A stretch of DNA of 64,000 nucleotides. It comes from JAFNAG01 sp963824985. Its GTDB lineage: Bacteria; Acidobacteriota; UBA6911. The position numbers and the translations under genes were made by a program. The stretch spans positions 7,408 to 71,407 of the forward strand of contig CAWGRQ010000021.1 of assembly GCA_963824985.1 (NCBI GenBank), written 5' to 3'. Of the stretch, positions 18,662-27,451 are shown one piece after another (positions within the stretch are counted from its first letter, which is position 1; each line of letters opens with the position of its first letter). A model generated the notes under the pieces. It saw nothing but the letters and a program-made list of their open reading frames with translations. It was not told the DNA's origin and did no database searches.

Positions 18662-21600
18662 TTATCGGATGACCCAATAGGCCTTGGCCAATCCGCGGGC
18701 GATCAGCATCTTCCCCGCTGAAACTGCGCTTTTACGGGAGTCGAAGCCCACAAGCCGGATCCGGTGCCAGGTCCCCTTCCCGGCAACTTGAACTGGAAAA
18801 ACACGGCAGGAAAAGCCTGACCGTCGGAGTTTCTTGACACGCTCCTGCACAAATTTGAGCGTCTGGGCGGAGTCGATTTGCAGCTGAAACAGCCCCGTGG
18901 CCTGTGCCGGAGATTGCGGCTCCGCCGAGCCCGTGGGTTTTCCGGCCCCGCTGTTTGGCTTATCTTGCGCGGCTTCCGGGTTGCCTCTGCGGACGGCGCC
19001 CGCTTGCGACGCGGAGTTCGACTTTGAAGAACGCGCAGCCTTCCCCCGCGCGGGAGAGGCTGCTGATGGCTTGGGAGTCGCAGTTGCGGCGGAGAGTTTG
19101 GACGCCTCGTTCAGTTTTGGCTCAGGCTGCGGAGCCTTAGGCAGATTCTCTTTTGCCGCAGAGTTTTCCGGTGGGGCAGCCACAATGGGTTCCGCGGCCT
19201 GCGGCGGCAGAGTCTTTTGGACGACCAGCTTGGGCGGAATCACCAGCAAAAAGGCGACATCCATCGGCGCCTTGCCGGGTTTGATCAGCACCTGGATCGA
19301 AGGAGGCTTGGGCACATACCCCTCCGGCAGGGTCGCGCGATCCAGCTTCAGCTCATAGGAGCCGGGAGGCAGATCACCGATCAGGAAAATGCCGTTGAGC
19401 TCGGAAAAGGAATCGTACTGCGGCCCGGCAATAATGCGCACATCCGGCAGCGGGCGCTCTGCCGGCTTCTCCGGATTTCTGCTGTAATCAAGATACGTCA
19501 CCTTTCCCGAAATGCGCCCCGTCCGCACCACACTGAAATTCAAAATATTGTCCCGGTAAGGAAGTATCGCCATCGTCCTTTTCCGAACATCGGAAAAGAT
19601 CATGTCTGCAGGCAATCCTTCGAGTCCGGCCTGTACGGTGTGAGCCCCCGGCTCAATCTGCTCGAACCGAAACAAGCCGAGTGCATCGGTGACCGCAACC
19701 TGGGCGTTATCCAGCGTGATCTGAACATCGGCCACAGGCCGGTCGACCTCCTCGTCGAAGATTCCATTCGTGTTCTCATCGAGGAACACCCGGCCTGTGA
19801 TGGACGCCCGGCGCATGATGCTGCCCGAGACAAGAGCGCTGCTCGTGCCCGCAGCTTCGTGCATCAGCCTGCCGCCAATCTCTACTCTCAAGGTCCGATA
19901 GTTGCGATCGGAATAATAGGTGAGTTCCAGGCTGTGCCCGTGAGGCAGGGGCAGCCTGATTCCCACCAGCGGCGAGAAACCGGAGGTGGCGTTCACTGCG
20001 GTGATCCGGTCGACGCCCAGTCGAATAAACCCGTTGCGCCTGGGCAGATCCAGGGTCCAATCCAGACCCCAGCGGTTGCCGCTGTGAAGCTGCAGCTGTT
20101 CATTCAGGGTGATGCGGCCCCGATTCTTCAGATCAATTGCGAACACGGCACTGAGGTTGCGCGCCCGGACGCCGGCGACCGCCATTTCTGAATAGTACGC
20201 ATAGGCTGAGTACCGGTTGAGACTCGGGATGATCAGCGAGAATTGGGTCAGGGCGGATCTTCCCACCGACGTTATCGAGCTGGCCTGTTCGGACCGAAAA
20301 AAACCGAACTGTACCGAGTGCCGCCCTGGCAGCGTGGCGAGCGCTCCGAAGTTGTGGCCGCTGAGCCTGTCGCGGTCTCCCAGAAGATATTCACGCTTGT
20401 TGATTCCGGCCGTGAAACTGGCATATCGAATGGGTCGAAAGACCAGCGAGAGGGCGCCATTGAATTGTGCGCTGTATCGGGAGTCCAGCCGCGGCGTTAA
20501 CAAATTGCGGCCGTAGTAATCCAATTGCCCGCTGACTGACAGCTGCCGGAACGGATTAAATGTGTCGTTGAGTGTGATACCAAATGCCGGCCCATCCACC
20601 CTCGCCGGCGTGAGCGCCTGGCTGGCCTGAAGGGAGAGGTTCTGGTCATAGCGATTTGTGCCGGTGAGGGCATCAAGCACGCCGCCTGTAAGATTGGACT
20701 CGTTGCCCGGAAGGATGCTCCTCGAACTCAGCCCTGAGAACACGCCCATGAGAAGCTGGGATCTGAATTGGTTTTTGGCGGTGAGGCGGCCATAAGCAAA
20801 ACCGATGGCCGTTCCCTGGCGGTCGGGGCCGGAGAAGTGGTGTCCGCCAAAGGATAGTTCCTGAGCCTTTGTTTTTTTTCGCAGATTGAAACCGGCGATC
20901 GCAGTATCGTACCTGGCAAAACTGCCGCCTAGCGATCCAAAGGTCGCACTCGCAGACATGCCGCCGTACACATTGAATTGATATCCTCTCACGGGCTCGG
21001 CCATGCCGACGCCCCGGACCGTGGCTGCAAGCGCGCCAATGCCTGAATATGCTCCCTGGTCGCCGAAAACGAACTCGCGTGCTTTGGGCAGCACCACGTA
21101 GAGCGTGCCCCGGTTGAAGTTCAAGGCGGGCTGGCCCGGATACCGGCTGAGCAAAACGTTTCCCTTCAGCCGGGTGATTTTCGCCAGACCCTCGCCGAAC
21201 AGATTGACGGACTGGCTGTAATCCTTCATGTTGGTGGTCAATCCGTAATTGTAGTTCAGAGATGTCAGGCTGAGGGCGGGTGCCGTCGCGGACGAGCCCG
21301 CTGTTGCTCCCCGGCTGGAATCGATGCGCAAAACGCCATGCTGCGGGTCTTCTTCAATGTCGACTCCCAACAGCGTGACAACGCCGCTGAGAGGGAACAG
21401 GAAATCCTCATTGGAGCCGGCAAATTGAATTTGCCTGGGGTTCTTCACCTGGCCGACAAGCACATAGCCATGCCTGATTTGCCCGGTACGGCCGTCATAG
21501 GTTACCTCGGTGCCGTTCTGACGCCGCGCGTGCAGTTCATGGCTGTCTGCCGCAATGCTGATTTCAATCCCCAGAGCTTCCGCGATAGGGACAAGCGGCA

Positions 21601-21778
21601 GGAACCACTCTTCGCCAATTCTGGTCACGGGTCGCGCAGTGACCAGCGGGCTGCCGTTTACGCTCAGGGTCGGTTGCAGAAGTTGAGCCAGTCCCGGGAC
21701 TGCGAGGGACAGGATGAGCCCGGCCAGGCGCAATACGCGTGCCGGAAGCCGAGCAGAGATTTCAACGTCCCTCTTCAT
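18662..21778 (-). CDS. Large outer-membrane usher-like protein: CuAO-N-like, beta-barrel, SdrD-like and SPOR domains
   Basis: A 1038-residue exported protein. After a signal peptide (LAGLILSLAVPGLAQ), residues about 30-160 resemble copper-amine-oxidase N-terminal-like repeats (VNGSPLVTARPVTRIGEEWF, VPIAEALG). Residues about 170-690 alternate polar and aromatic strands and often end in Tyr/Phe, as expected of a large beta-barrel. Residues about 695-790 contain an SdrD_B-type domain (FLDENTNGIFDEE). A second Ig/carboxypeptidase-regulatory-like domain follows (PLPDVRIIAG, LPPGSYELKL). A Pro/Ala/Lys linker leads to a SPOR peptidoglycan-binding domain at the C-terminus. The start at 21778 follows GGGAGACG. 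As the last gene after two pilin-like proteins and a chaperone-like protein, it may be the secretion pore; this is inference. Confidence 0.65.
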   Translation of the reverse strand: MKRDVEISARLPARVLRLAGLILSLAVPGLAQLLQPTLSVNGSPLVTARPVTRIGEEWFLPLVPIAEALGIEISIAADSHELHARRQNGTEVTYDGRTGQIRHGYVLVGQVKNPRQIQFAGSNEDFLFPLSGVVTLLGVDIEEDPQHGVLRIDSSRGATAGSSATAPALSLTSLNYNYGLTTNMKDYSQSVNLFGEGLAKITRLKGNVLLSRYPGQPALNFNRGTLYVVLPKAREFVFGDQGAYSGIGALAATVRGVGMAEPVRGYQFNVYGGMSASATFGSLGGSFARYDTAIAGFNLRKKTKAQELSFGGHHFSGPDRQGTAIGFAYGRLTAKNQFRSQLLMGVFSGLSSRSILPGNESNLTGGVLDALTGTNRYDQNLSLQASQALTPARVDGPAFGITLNDTFNPFRQLSVSGQLDYYGRNLLTPRLDSRYSAQFNGALSLVFRPIRYASFTAGINKREYLLGDRDRLSGHNFGALATLPGRHSVQFGFFRSEQASSITSVGRSALTQFSLIIPSLNRYSAYAYYSEMAVAGVRARNLSAVFAIDLKNRGRITLNEQLQLHSGNRWGLDWTLDLPRRNGFIRLGVDRITAVNATSGFSPLVGIRLPLPHGHSLELTYYSDRNYRTLRVEIGGRLMHEAAGTSSALVSGSIMRRASITGRVFLDENTNGIFDEEVDRPVADVQITLDNAQVAVTDALGLFRFEQIEPGAHTVQAGLEGLPADMIFSDVRKRTMAILPYRDNILNFSVVRTGRISGKVTYLDYSRNPEKPAERPLPDVRIIAGPQYDSFSELNGIFLIGDLPPGSYELKLDRATLPEGYVPKPPSIQVLIKPGKAPMDVAFLLVIPPKLVVQKTLPPQAAEPIVAAPPENSAAKENLPKAPQPEPKLNEASKLSAATATPKPSAASPARGKAARSSKSNSASQAGAVRRGNPEAAQDKPNSGAGKPTGSAEPQSPAQATGLFQLQIDSAQTLKFVQERVKKLRRSGFSCRVFPVQVAGKGTWHRIRLVGFDSRKSAVSAGKMLIARGLAKAYWVIR

Positions 21779-21839
21779 AATGGCTCGTCTCCCTGCACAT
21801 GCAGGGAAGGGGGATGACGCAACCAGAGAGGTTGATCGG

Positions 21840-22709
21840 TTATCGCTTGATCGCGCTCGCCAGCACCGACTTGTCAGGGCCGGCAGGGACCTGGATGCTC
21901 CTTTTGATGGCCTGGACATACCCGCCATCGTTAAAATCGACCTGGGCATCCAGTTCGTATTGGCCCGGGAGCAGACTGTCGGCAATCGGGATCCGCACAG
22001 TCATGGTGGCGAAGGGGAGGAGAACAGTAGCCTCCTTGTTCTTCGCCGAAAAGATTTCCTTCTGATCGCCATCATGAATGGCCCAACCGAGGCGGGGACG
22101 GACGTGGCGGGAACCCAGGTTCTTCATTTGATAGAGGAGTGCCACACCCTCCCGGTCGGAGATGATCCGCACTTCCTGCAGTTCGCCCTTGCCCGCAACC
22201 GGAGGCACGATGACATACAGGGTAAACACATACCTGAATCGGAAGTAGAGCAGATGCTCGCCCGGCTTTACCGGGGTCGCGGGCGGGCGTTCCTGGACGA
22301 AAATGCCGGTGCGATAGACCCCCGGCTGCGCGGAGTCCGGGACCTTGGCGGTGACCCGCACGAGATGCGTTTCGCCTGAGCTGATGCTGATGGCACTGGG
22401 GCTGAAGATGATCCATGGAGAAGCCGAATTCGGCAGCGACCCAGGATCGGCATAGCTGACACTTCCTTGTTCATCGATGTTCCAGTCCGTCACGGAGAGC
22501 ATCAGACGGCCTTGCACCGGGGTGTCGGAAGGCGGCGATTCGATGCGGAAAGCCACCGTTTTTTCGCCGCCCGGATTGATTTCAACCTCGAGCCTCGCCG
22601 GATTCAGCCCCAATCCCGCAGTCTTGTCGCCCACACCGTGGGAAAGTCCCGCGCCCAACAGGAGAAGCGCCAGGATCGCAATTGCACGGTTTCGTGTCTG
22701 AACAGACAT
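21840..22709 (-). CDS. Periplasmic pilus-chaperone-like protein
   Basis: A 289-residue exported protein with signal peptide AIAILALLLLGAGLSHG. The mature part begins with strands LNPARLEVEINPGGEKTVAFRI and continues with NIDEQGSVSY, SPSAISISSGETHLVRVTAKV and PGVYRTGIFV. That is the order seen in the first immunoglobulin domain of fimbrial chaperones. A second beta domain runs from about 160 to the end (LYQMKNLGSRHVRPRLG). Invariant chaperone residues cannot be confirmed by eye. The ribosome site AGAAGGGAG overlaps the stop of the preceding subunit-like gene, and the stop lies 61 bp before the outer-membrane gene. Confidence 0.6.
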   Translation of the reverse strand: MSVQTRNRAIAILALLLLGAGLSHGVGDKTAGLGLNPARLEVEINPGGEKTVAFRIESPPSDTPVQGRLMLSVTDWNIDEQGSVSYADPGSLPNSASPWIIFSPSAISISSGETHLVRVTAKVPDSAQPGVYRTGIFVQERPPATPVKPGEHLLYFRFRYVFTLYVIVPPVAGKGELQEVRIISDREGVALLYQMKNLGSRHVRPRLGWAIHDGDQKEIFSAKNKEATVLLPFATMTVRIPIADSLLPGQYELDAQVDFNDGGYVQAIKRSIQVPAGPDKSVLASAIKR

Positions 22710-22725
22710 TGGCAGTTACTCCCTT

Positions 22726-23391
22726 CTATTGCGAAGCAATGGTCAGGGTAATGGTGGTCGAAAAACCCGCATTCGGGGTGAAGTACTGCGGCAGGGTGGC
22801 GACCGCCAGCGTGGCCAGGATGAAATTGTCATCGGTGGAGATATTGCCCTGCGCGCTGATGCGCAGCCCGCTGAGGATCTGCGCGCCGCTTCCCGAAATG
22901 TCATCCAAAGTGCCGTTCGTGAGGGCCACAAACGGAGTCAGACCATTCGTAACTGAAAGCGAGCGCGGGTCATAGTCAAAGAGCGTGACCACGGTGTGAC
23001 TGCCGCTGCCATTCGCCACGTTCGCCCCCGTATAATCGATCGAGCTGATGCCAAAACCGAAATCGCTCAAAGCGATCGGCCTGCCGCCGTCGTCACTGCC
23101 GCCGGTGGTAAAGGAGATGCTTGAAGCGGCTGCGCTCAGTTTATAGGCCTTGTTGCTTCTGAGGCGGATCTGAGTCGTTCCGCTGGTGAGGGTGCCGCCG
23201 GTGGCAGGATTCAGGGCGCCGAGAATGACAGTCGCACTCAGTTGGGCGTCGGAGGTGTTGGTGATCGAGAAGCTTTCGGGATCCGTCCCGCTAACCGTTA
23301 TGGTCCCTGTTGTCTGCGCAAATCCGATTTGCGCAGCTGCTAACAACATTAATGCAACGATTCCAAAGGTGATCAGTGGGTACCTGTTCAT
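22726..23391 (-). CDS. Secreted all-beta subunit-like protein, paralogue A
   Basis: A 221-residue protein with signal peptide ITFGIVALMLLAAAQIGFAQ. The mature sequence is Ser/Thr/Gly-rich and strand-forming (TITVSGTDPESFSITNTS, TSGTTQIRLRSNKAYKLSAAAS). It ends in alternating hydrophobic residues (QYFTPNAGFSTTITLTIASQ), as in donor-strand pilins. It shares DDGGRPIALSDFGFGISSID, the FDYDP-NGLTP segment and the PQYFTP end with the upstream gene, so the two are paralogues. The start at 23391 has GGAGCGAACC upstream. It is likely a surface fibre subunit; the family is not named. Confidence 0.6.
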   Translation of the reverse strand: MNRYPLITFGIVALMLLAAAQIGFAQTTGTITVSGTDPESFSITNTSDAQLSATVILGALNPATGGTLTSGTTQIRLRSNKAYKLSAAASSISFTTGGSDDGGRPIALSDFGFGISSIDYTGANVANGSGSHTVVTLFDYDPRSLSVTNGLTPFVALTNGTLDDISGSGAQILSGLRISAQGNISTDDNFILATLAVATLPQYFTPNAGFSTTITLTIASQ

Positions 23392-24046
23392 GATGGTTCG
23401 CTCCGTTAGGGTTACCTGCAATTAAATGCTCGGGATTTTGTTGCGTGTTAGTTAGAGTTATGATGGCCGTGAAAGTGCCGGGCGTGAAGTATTGCGGCAC
23501 CAGCGCAAAAGTCATGGTCACAGTTATGAAGTTGGCCGCACCGGACGTGTCTTCGTCGGCCGCTACCTGGGGCCCGGTCAGAATTGCAGCCTGGGGGTTG
23601 TTGACAAAATCGGCCAGGGTCGCCTGTCCATTGGCCTTCCCGGTATACGGGGTGAGCCCATTGTTTGCCGTTACCGCAGCTGGGTCGTAGTCGAAACCGG
23701 ATACTATGGCGTCTGTGCGCGGCTTGAGAACCCCCGCCTTCGAGGCGTCGATCGCGGTGATTCCCACCCCTATATCCGAAGCGGCGATCGCACGCCCACC
23801 GTCATCCGGCGCGGTCCCCACCATCGAATAGACAGCTGAGGCCTCCAGCTGATACCCCGCCGCGTTCATGCAGCGAAGACGAACGTTCACAGTTTTGCCG
23901 GTTGGTGAATTCGAAGTGCCGGGCGTCACAGTAAAGGTCACTACGAGATTTAATGTCCCGTTTGAAGTATCGGTAATATTTTGACCACGGACGAATGCCG
24001 GCGAGCAAAGATGAGCAATCAAGAGCGCCAGCGATAACCTGCTCAT
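23291..24046 (-). CDS. Secreted all-beta subunit-like protein, paralogue B with extended C-terminus
   Basis: A 251-residue protein with signal peptide LSLALLIAHLCSPAFVRG. It is homologous to the next gene: NVRLRCMNAAGYQLEASA, DDGGRAIAASDIGVGITAID, FDYDPAAVTANNGLTPY and VPQYFTPGTFTAIITLTN. Where the paralogue stops, this frame runs about 42 residues further, overlapping the start of paralogue A by 101 bp. One base fewer in the AAAA run after TNTQQ (near 23443) would end the protein with IPSI, so the tail may be an indel artefact. Start at 24046 with GGAGTAAAC. First gene of the operon. Confidence 0.55.
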   Translation of the reverse strand: MSRLSLALLIAHLCSPAFVRGQNITDTSNGTLNLVVTFTVTPGTSNSPTGKTVNVRLRCMNAAGYQLEASAVYSMVGTAPDDGGRAIAASDIGVGITAIDASKAGVLKPRTDAIVSGFDYDPAAVTANNGLTPYTGKANGQATLADFVNNPQAAILTGPQVAADEDTSGAANFITVTMTFALVPQYFTPGTFTAIITLTNTQQNPEHLIAGNPNGANHHEQVPTDHLWNRCINVVSSCANRICADNRDHNG

Positions 24047-24393
24047 AATGTTTACTCCGTCGACCACACCTGCCGGTCAACCCCGGCATGCATAGTAAAT
24101 CGGCACAAATCATTCATGGGATTAACGATATGTAATCCTCGGAGTTGGAGGTGGAGTTCGGGCTTCATCACGCTTGCTCGACCGTCCGGAAATACATGGT
24201 TACAGGGCGAAGCAGCAAGAGCAACGATTTGAATAACTTCGGAGTTTCTGGCAGGGACAGGAGGTTTTTCAATCACCAGGCAGCGCCAACCCATGCTATT
24301 TTCATCATTGCGTTCCGTGACGCTCACTTGCAGATAACTGCAACAATTCCCGAGGAGAGCGACGAGCTTTCCAGCAAAGGTGGTTCAAGCTAA
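24047..24393. other. Intergenic region between divergent transcription units
   Basis: About 350 bp, more AT-rich than its surroundings, carrying the start regions of the minus-strand subunit operon and the plus-strand TPR gene. No palindrome or RNA motif stands out. Confidence 0.4.
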
Positions 24394-26367
24394 ATGATCT
24401 TCCGCCAACATGATCGCTTGATCATCATCTTGCTTTTGATCGTCGTCACCTTGACGGTTTTCTGGCAGGTGCTGGGTCATGATTACATCCTCTACGATGA
24501 TCCGCAGTACGTGTTCGAGAACCCTTGGATCCAGCATGGATTGACTCTGGAAAGCTTCAGGTGGGCTTTCACTGCAACATATGAGGCTAACTGGCATCCC
24601 CTTACCTGGATGTCTCATATGCTCGACTACCAGATCTACGGTACACAACCGGCAGGACATCACGCGACCAATCTTCTGCTCCACGTTGCAAACGTGTTAA
24701 TCCTGTTCCTGGTCCTCAGCCAGATGACCGGAGCGGCGTTCAGGAGCGCGTTCGTTGCGGCACTTTTCGCCATTCACCCGCTTCATGTTGAATCAGTGGC
24801 ATGGATCGCAGAACGAAAGGATGTATTGAGCGCATTTTTTTTGATGCTCACGATGTGGGCCTACCTTCGATATGCCAGGCAACCCAGTTTCAAAAAGTAT
24901 CTGTTGGTGGTTTGTACGTTCGCTCTCGGTCTCATGTCGAAGCCGATGCTGGTATCGCTTCCGCTCATACTGCTGATGCTTGATTGGTGGCCGCTGGAGA
25001 GATTGCGATACGGATTTAAACTTGTTTGGGAAAAGACTCCACTTTTCGCCATGTCTGCTGCATCGAGCGTGATCACCTATATTGCCCAGCAGCATGGAAA
25101 TACCGTTCGCTCTCTTGAGGCCTTCCCAATTTCCGTGCGTGCGTACAACTCCATCGTGGCCTATAGCAGCTACCTACTAAAAACGGTCCTTCCGCGCGGA
25201 CTCGCGGTCTTCTATCCGTATCCACAGACCCCATCATTTTGGAAAGTCGGGGCAGCAGCCGTGATCTTTGTCTGCATCTCAGTGCTGGCCATCCGATTGG
25301 CACGGCGCCGTCCGTATTTGGCAATGGGATGGTCGTGGTACGTCGTTACTCTAATCCCTGTAATCGGACTGGTGCAGGTAGGCTCCCAGTCCATGGCCGA
25401 CCGGTACACATATGTGCCCCTCATTGGCATTTTCATAGCAATTGCATGGGGTATTCCAGATCTCTGGCACCGCAAAGAACCTGACATACGAAAGTCAGCA
25501 GTAAAAGAGACACGGCGGAAAGAGAAGCCTAAGCAACGGCCTGCCGCCAAAGACGCGCGCATCAGCAATCCGAGATCCCGCCTCCTCGTCGTCCTGGCAT
25601 GCACGCTTATCTTTATCCTGGCGATGTGCGCCCACGTACAGGTCGGTTACTGGCAGGACAGCATTACATTGCTGACGCATGCGACAGCCGTCACCGCCGA
25701 TAACTACGTGGCGCATACCAACCTGGGAGAAGCTCTGCACAGAAGCGGCGCCACAGATCAGGCCGTCGAACATTTCGCCGAGGCGATTCGGATCAATCCT
25801 ATGTGCCCATATGCGCATACCGATCTTGGAATCATTTTTCTTGAAAAACGAAAACCAGATGAGGCCATCCATCACTTCGCAGAAGAAATCAAGCTAAATC
25901 CCGGTTCCGCAGACGCGCACTTCAATCTGGGATGTGCTCTCAATGAAAAGCAGAAATACGGAGAAGCCATCGGGGAGTATCTTCGGGCACTGCAAATCGA
26001 TCCCGAATTTGCGAAAGCGTACACCAACATGGGATTAACCGAAGCAGCACAGGGGAGGCTGGATGAGGCTGTGGGCTGCTTCCTGAAAGCAGTACGGATC
26101 AGGCCGGACATGGTCGAACCCCTCGCAAACCTGGGGAGCATATATTTCAAGAAAGGAAATCTCGACGAAGCAATCATCTGGTTCACCAAAGCACTGGATA
26201 TCAAACCGGATCTGGCAGCAGCCCACCAAAGCCTTGCGTTTGTGCTCTATCAGAAAGGTGAATATGCAAAGGCATGGAAGGAAATTGCCATGTGCCGCAA
26301 GTACGGGCTGAATCCCGACCAGGCATTGGTAACGATGCTCTCCCAGAAGATGCCCGAACCCCGCTAG
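24394..26367 (+). CDS. Multi-pass membrane protein with C-terminal TPR repeats (bacterial TMTC-like)
   Basis: A 657-residue protein. The N-terminal 420 or so residues carry around 9-11 membrane helices with the signature loops YDDPQYVFENPWI, ANWHPLTWMSHMLDYQIYG, HHATNLLLHVANVLILF and FAIHPLHVESVAWIAERKDV. These are found in bacterial homologues of TMTC O-mannosyltransferase-like proteins and belong to the GT-C superfamily, with an acidic pair (DD) in the first periplasmic loop. A basic cytosolic loop (KETRRKEKPKQRPAAKD) precedes the last helix. From about residue 440 there are six TPR units (DNYVAHTNLGEALHRSG, SADAHFNLGCALNEK, KPDLAAAHQSLAFVLYQKG). A dolichol- or polyprenol-phosphate sugar donor is plausible; the substrate is unknown. 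Confidence 0.75.
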   Translation: MIFRQHDRLIIILLLIVVTLTVFWQVLGHDYILYDDPQYVFENPWIQHGLTLESFRWAFTATYEANWHPLTWMSHMLDYQIYGTQPAGHHATNLLLHVANVLILFLVLSQMTGAAFRSAFVAALFAIHPLHVESVAWIAERKDVLSAFFLMLTMWAYLRYARQPSFKKYLLVVCTFALGLMSKPMLVSLPLILLMLDWWPLERLRYGFKLVWEKTPLFAMSAASSVITYIAQQHGNTVRSLEAFPISVRAYNSIVAYSSYLLKTVLPRGLAVFYPYPQTPSFWKVGAAAVIFVCISVLAIRLARRRPYLAMGWSWYVVTLIPVIGLVQVGSQSMADRYTYVPLIGIFIAIAWGIPDLWHRKEPDIRKSAVKETRRKEKPKQRPAAKDARISNPRSRLLVVLACTLIFILAMCAHVQVGYWQDSITLLTHATAVTADNYVAHTNLGEALHRSGATDQAVEHFAEAIRINPMCPYAHTDLGIIFLEKRKPDEAIHHFAEEIKLNPGSADAHFNLGCALNEKQKYGEAIGEYLRALQIDPEFAKAYTNMGLTEAAQGRLDEAVGCFLKAVRIRPDMVEPLANLGSIYFKKGNLDEAIIWFTKALDIKPDLAAAHQSLAFVLYQKGEYAKAWKEIAMCRKYGLNPDQALVTMLSQKMPEPR

Positions 26368-26694
26368 TTGCGAGTTGCGACACTGACGGAAAACCTGTCC
26401 CTGGCGAATTCTCATTCTTCAACATTTTCTACGTCTCACGGCCCAGGTTTTGGAGAACCATGATTCTGAAATACCGCGACGGATTGAAATCCTGGGACCA
26501 CACGAAAGCTCGGTGAATCAATACCGGGGAATCCACCAAACTTGATCGTGAGATCATCGTTGAAGCTGCATTGGTTTTAGCGTTGGCCTTCCGCCGCGTA
26601 TGGAGTTTACATGCCAGCGCCGCGATGTATAAAGAAAACGTAATTGCCGAGAGATTGTCCTGGTCTTCAGGCCCGCGGGAAATCAAGCCTTGGT
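26368..26694. other. Intergenic DNA, no gene recognised
   Basis: About 330 bp following the TPR gene. No coding sequence, RNA or clear hairpin was identified. It leads directly into the palindromic element starting at 26695. Confidence 0.45.
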
Positions 26695-26946
26695 ACTCGT
26701 GTTCGTAATTACGCCAACGTTTGCTGGTGGGCCTCCCGGGATATTTCGATCAGCAGAATTCCTTCTCTTGATGCAAGACCGGATAGCCGGGTTCGAGAGC
26801 CCGCCAGCCCTTCGGGCGCCGGCGGGACAGCCCTGTCTGCTTTGTCGCTCCTCCTCAACGATGCACTCACATCGCCTTCGTCGTCGCTTCGCGCATCCAG
26901 AGCCGCCGCGCCCGGCGCAAACGTTACCGTAATTACGAACACGAGC
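26695..26946. repeat. Palindromic mobile-like element, type B (252 bp)
   Basis: The terminal inverted repeats 26695-26724 and 26917-26946 match at 27 of 30 positions (CTCGTGTTCGTAATTACG core, ending AACGTTTGC inward). The GC-rich interior, GCTCCTC-(n)-ACGATG-(n)-CACATCGCCT-CGTCG, resembles the interior of the type A elements at 36409-36678 and 55747-55996. No coding capacity. The right end supplies the stop codon of the minus-strand gene at 26933-27244. Confidence 0.8.
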
Positions 26947-27244
26947 GCTTGGCCGTCCCGGAGCTCTCTCCCTTCGTCGGCCAGTCGCCCGTTGCGACCA
27001 CCGTGCCGTCGAGGCTGCTGAGACGACAATCCCAACGGCGTCCGTCCTCGAGAACGAGAGTGACGGGCTTGTTCAGCAGATCATAGAGCTGGAGATAGCC
27101 CCGCTGCTGAAACCGGGCGAACGGATACAGCCACTTTTTCGGTCCTGCCCGCCTGACTCGTATCGAATAGGCGACCTCGCCCATTTCAATCCCGTCGTGA
27201 ATGATCTTCCCGGCACCCTGCAACTCTTCCGCGACTCCGTTCAT
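26933..27244 (-). CDS. Small hypothetical protein ending in a repeat
   Basis: A 103-residue soluble protein, not recognised. The middle (KKWLYPFARFQQRGYLQLYD, VTLVLEDGRRWDCRLSSLDG) looks like a compact beta fold. GGGGAGACTGG lies before the ATG at 27244. The last residues (GTAKRSCS) and the TAA stop fall inside the right terminal repeat of the element at 26695-26946, so the C-terminus may have been altered by that element. It lies 207 bp downstream of the CPBP protease gene on the same strand. Confidence 0.45.
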   Translation of the reverse strand: MNGVAEELQGAGKIIHDGIEMGEVAYSIRVRRAGPKKWLYPFARFQQRGYLQLYDLLNKPVTLVLEDGRRWDCRLSSLDGTVVATGDWPTKGESSGTAKRSCS

Positions 27245-27451
27245 TGGTTTCCAGTCTCCCCATCCTTAGTACATCACATTTCCTGCGCCGCCGCCATGAA
27301 ATCGATAAACCGGAAACGAACTGATGGATCTCATCGAAGGGGGGCCGGCCCATACGGCTGATCGCCGCATTCGTAATCCTCGCGACGGTGGTGGTCGCCG
27401 TTTTCCTGCACAATACGGTCCGGACAATCCGTGCGGATGCAGTCCGGGACT

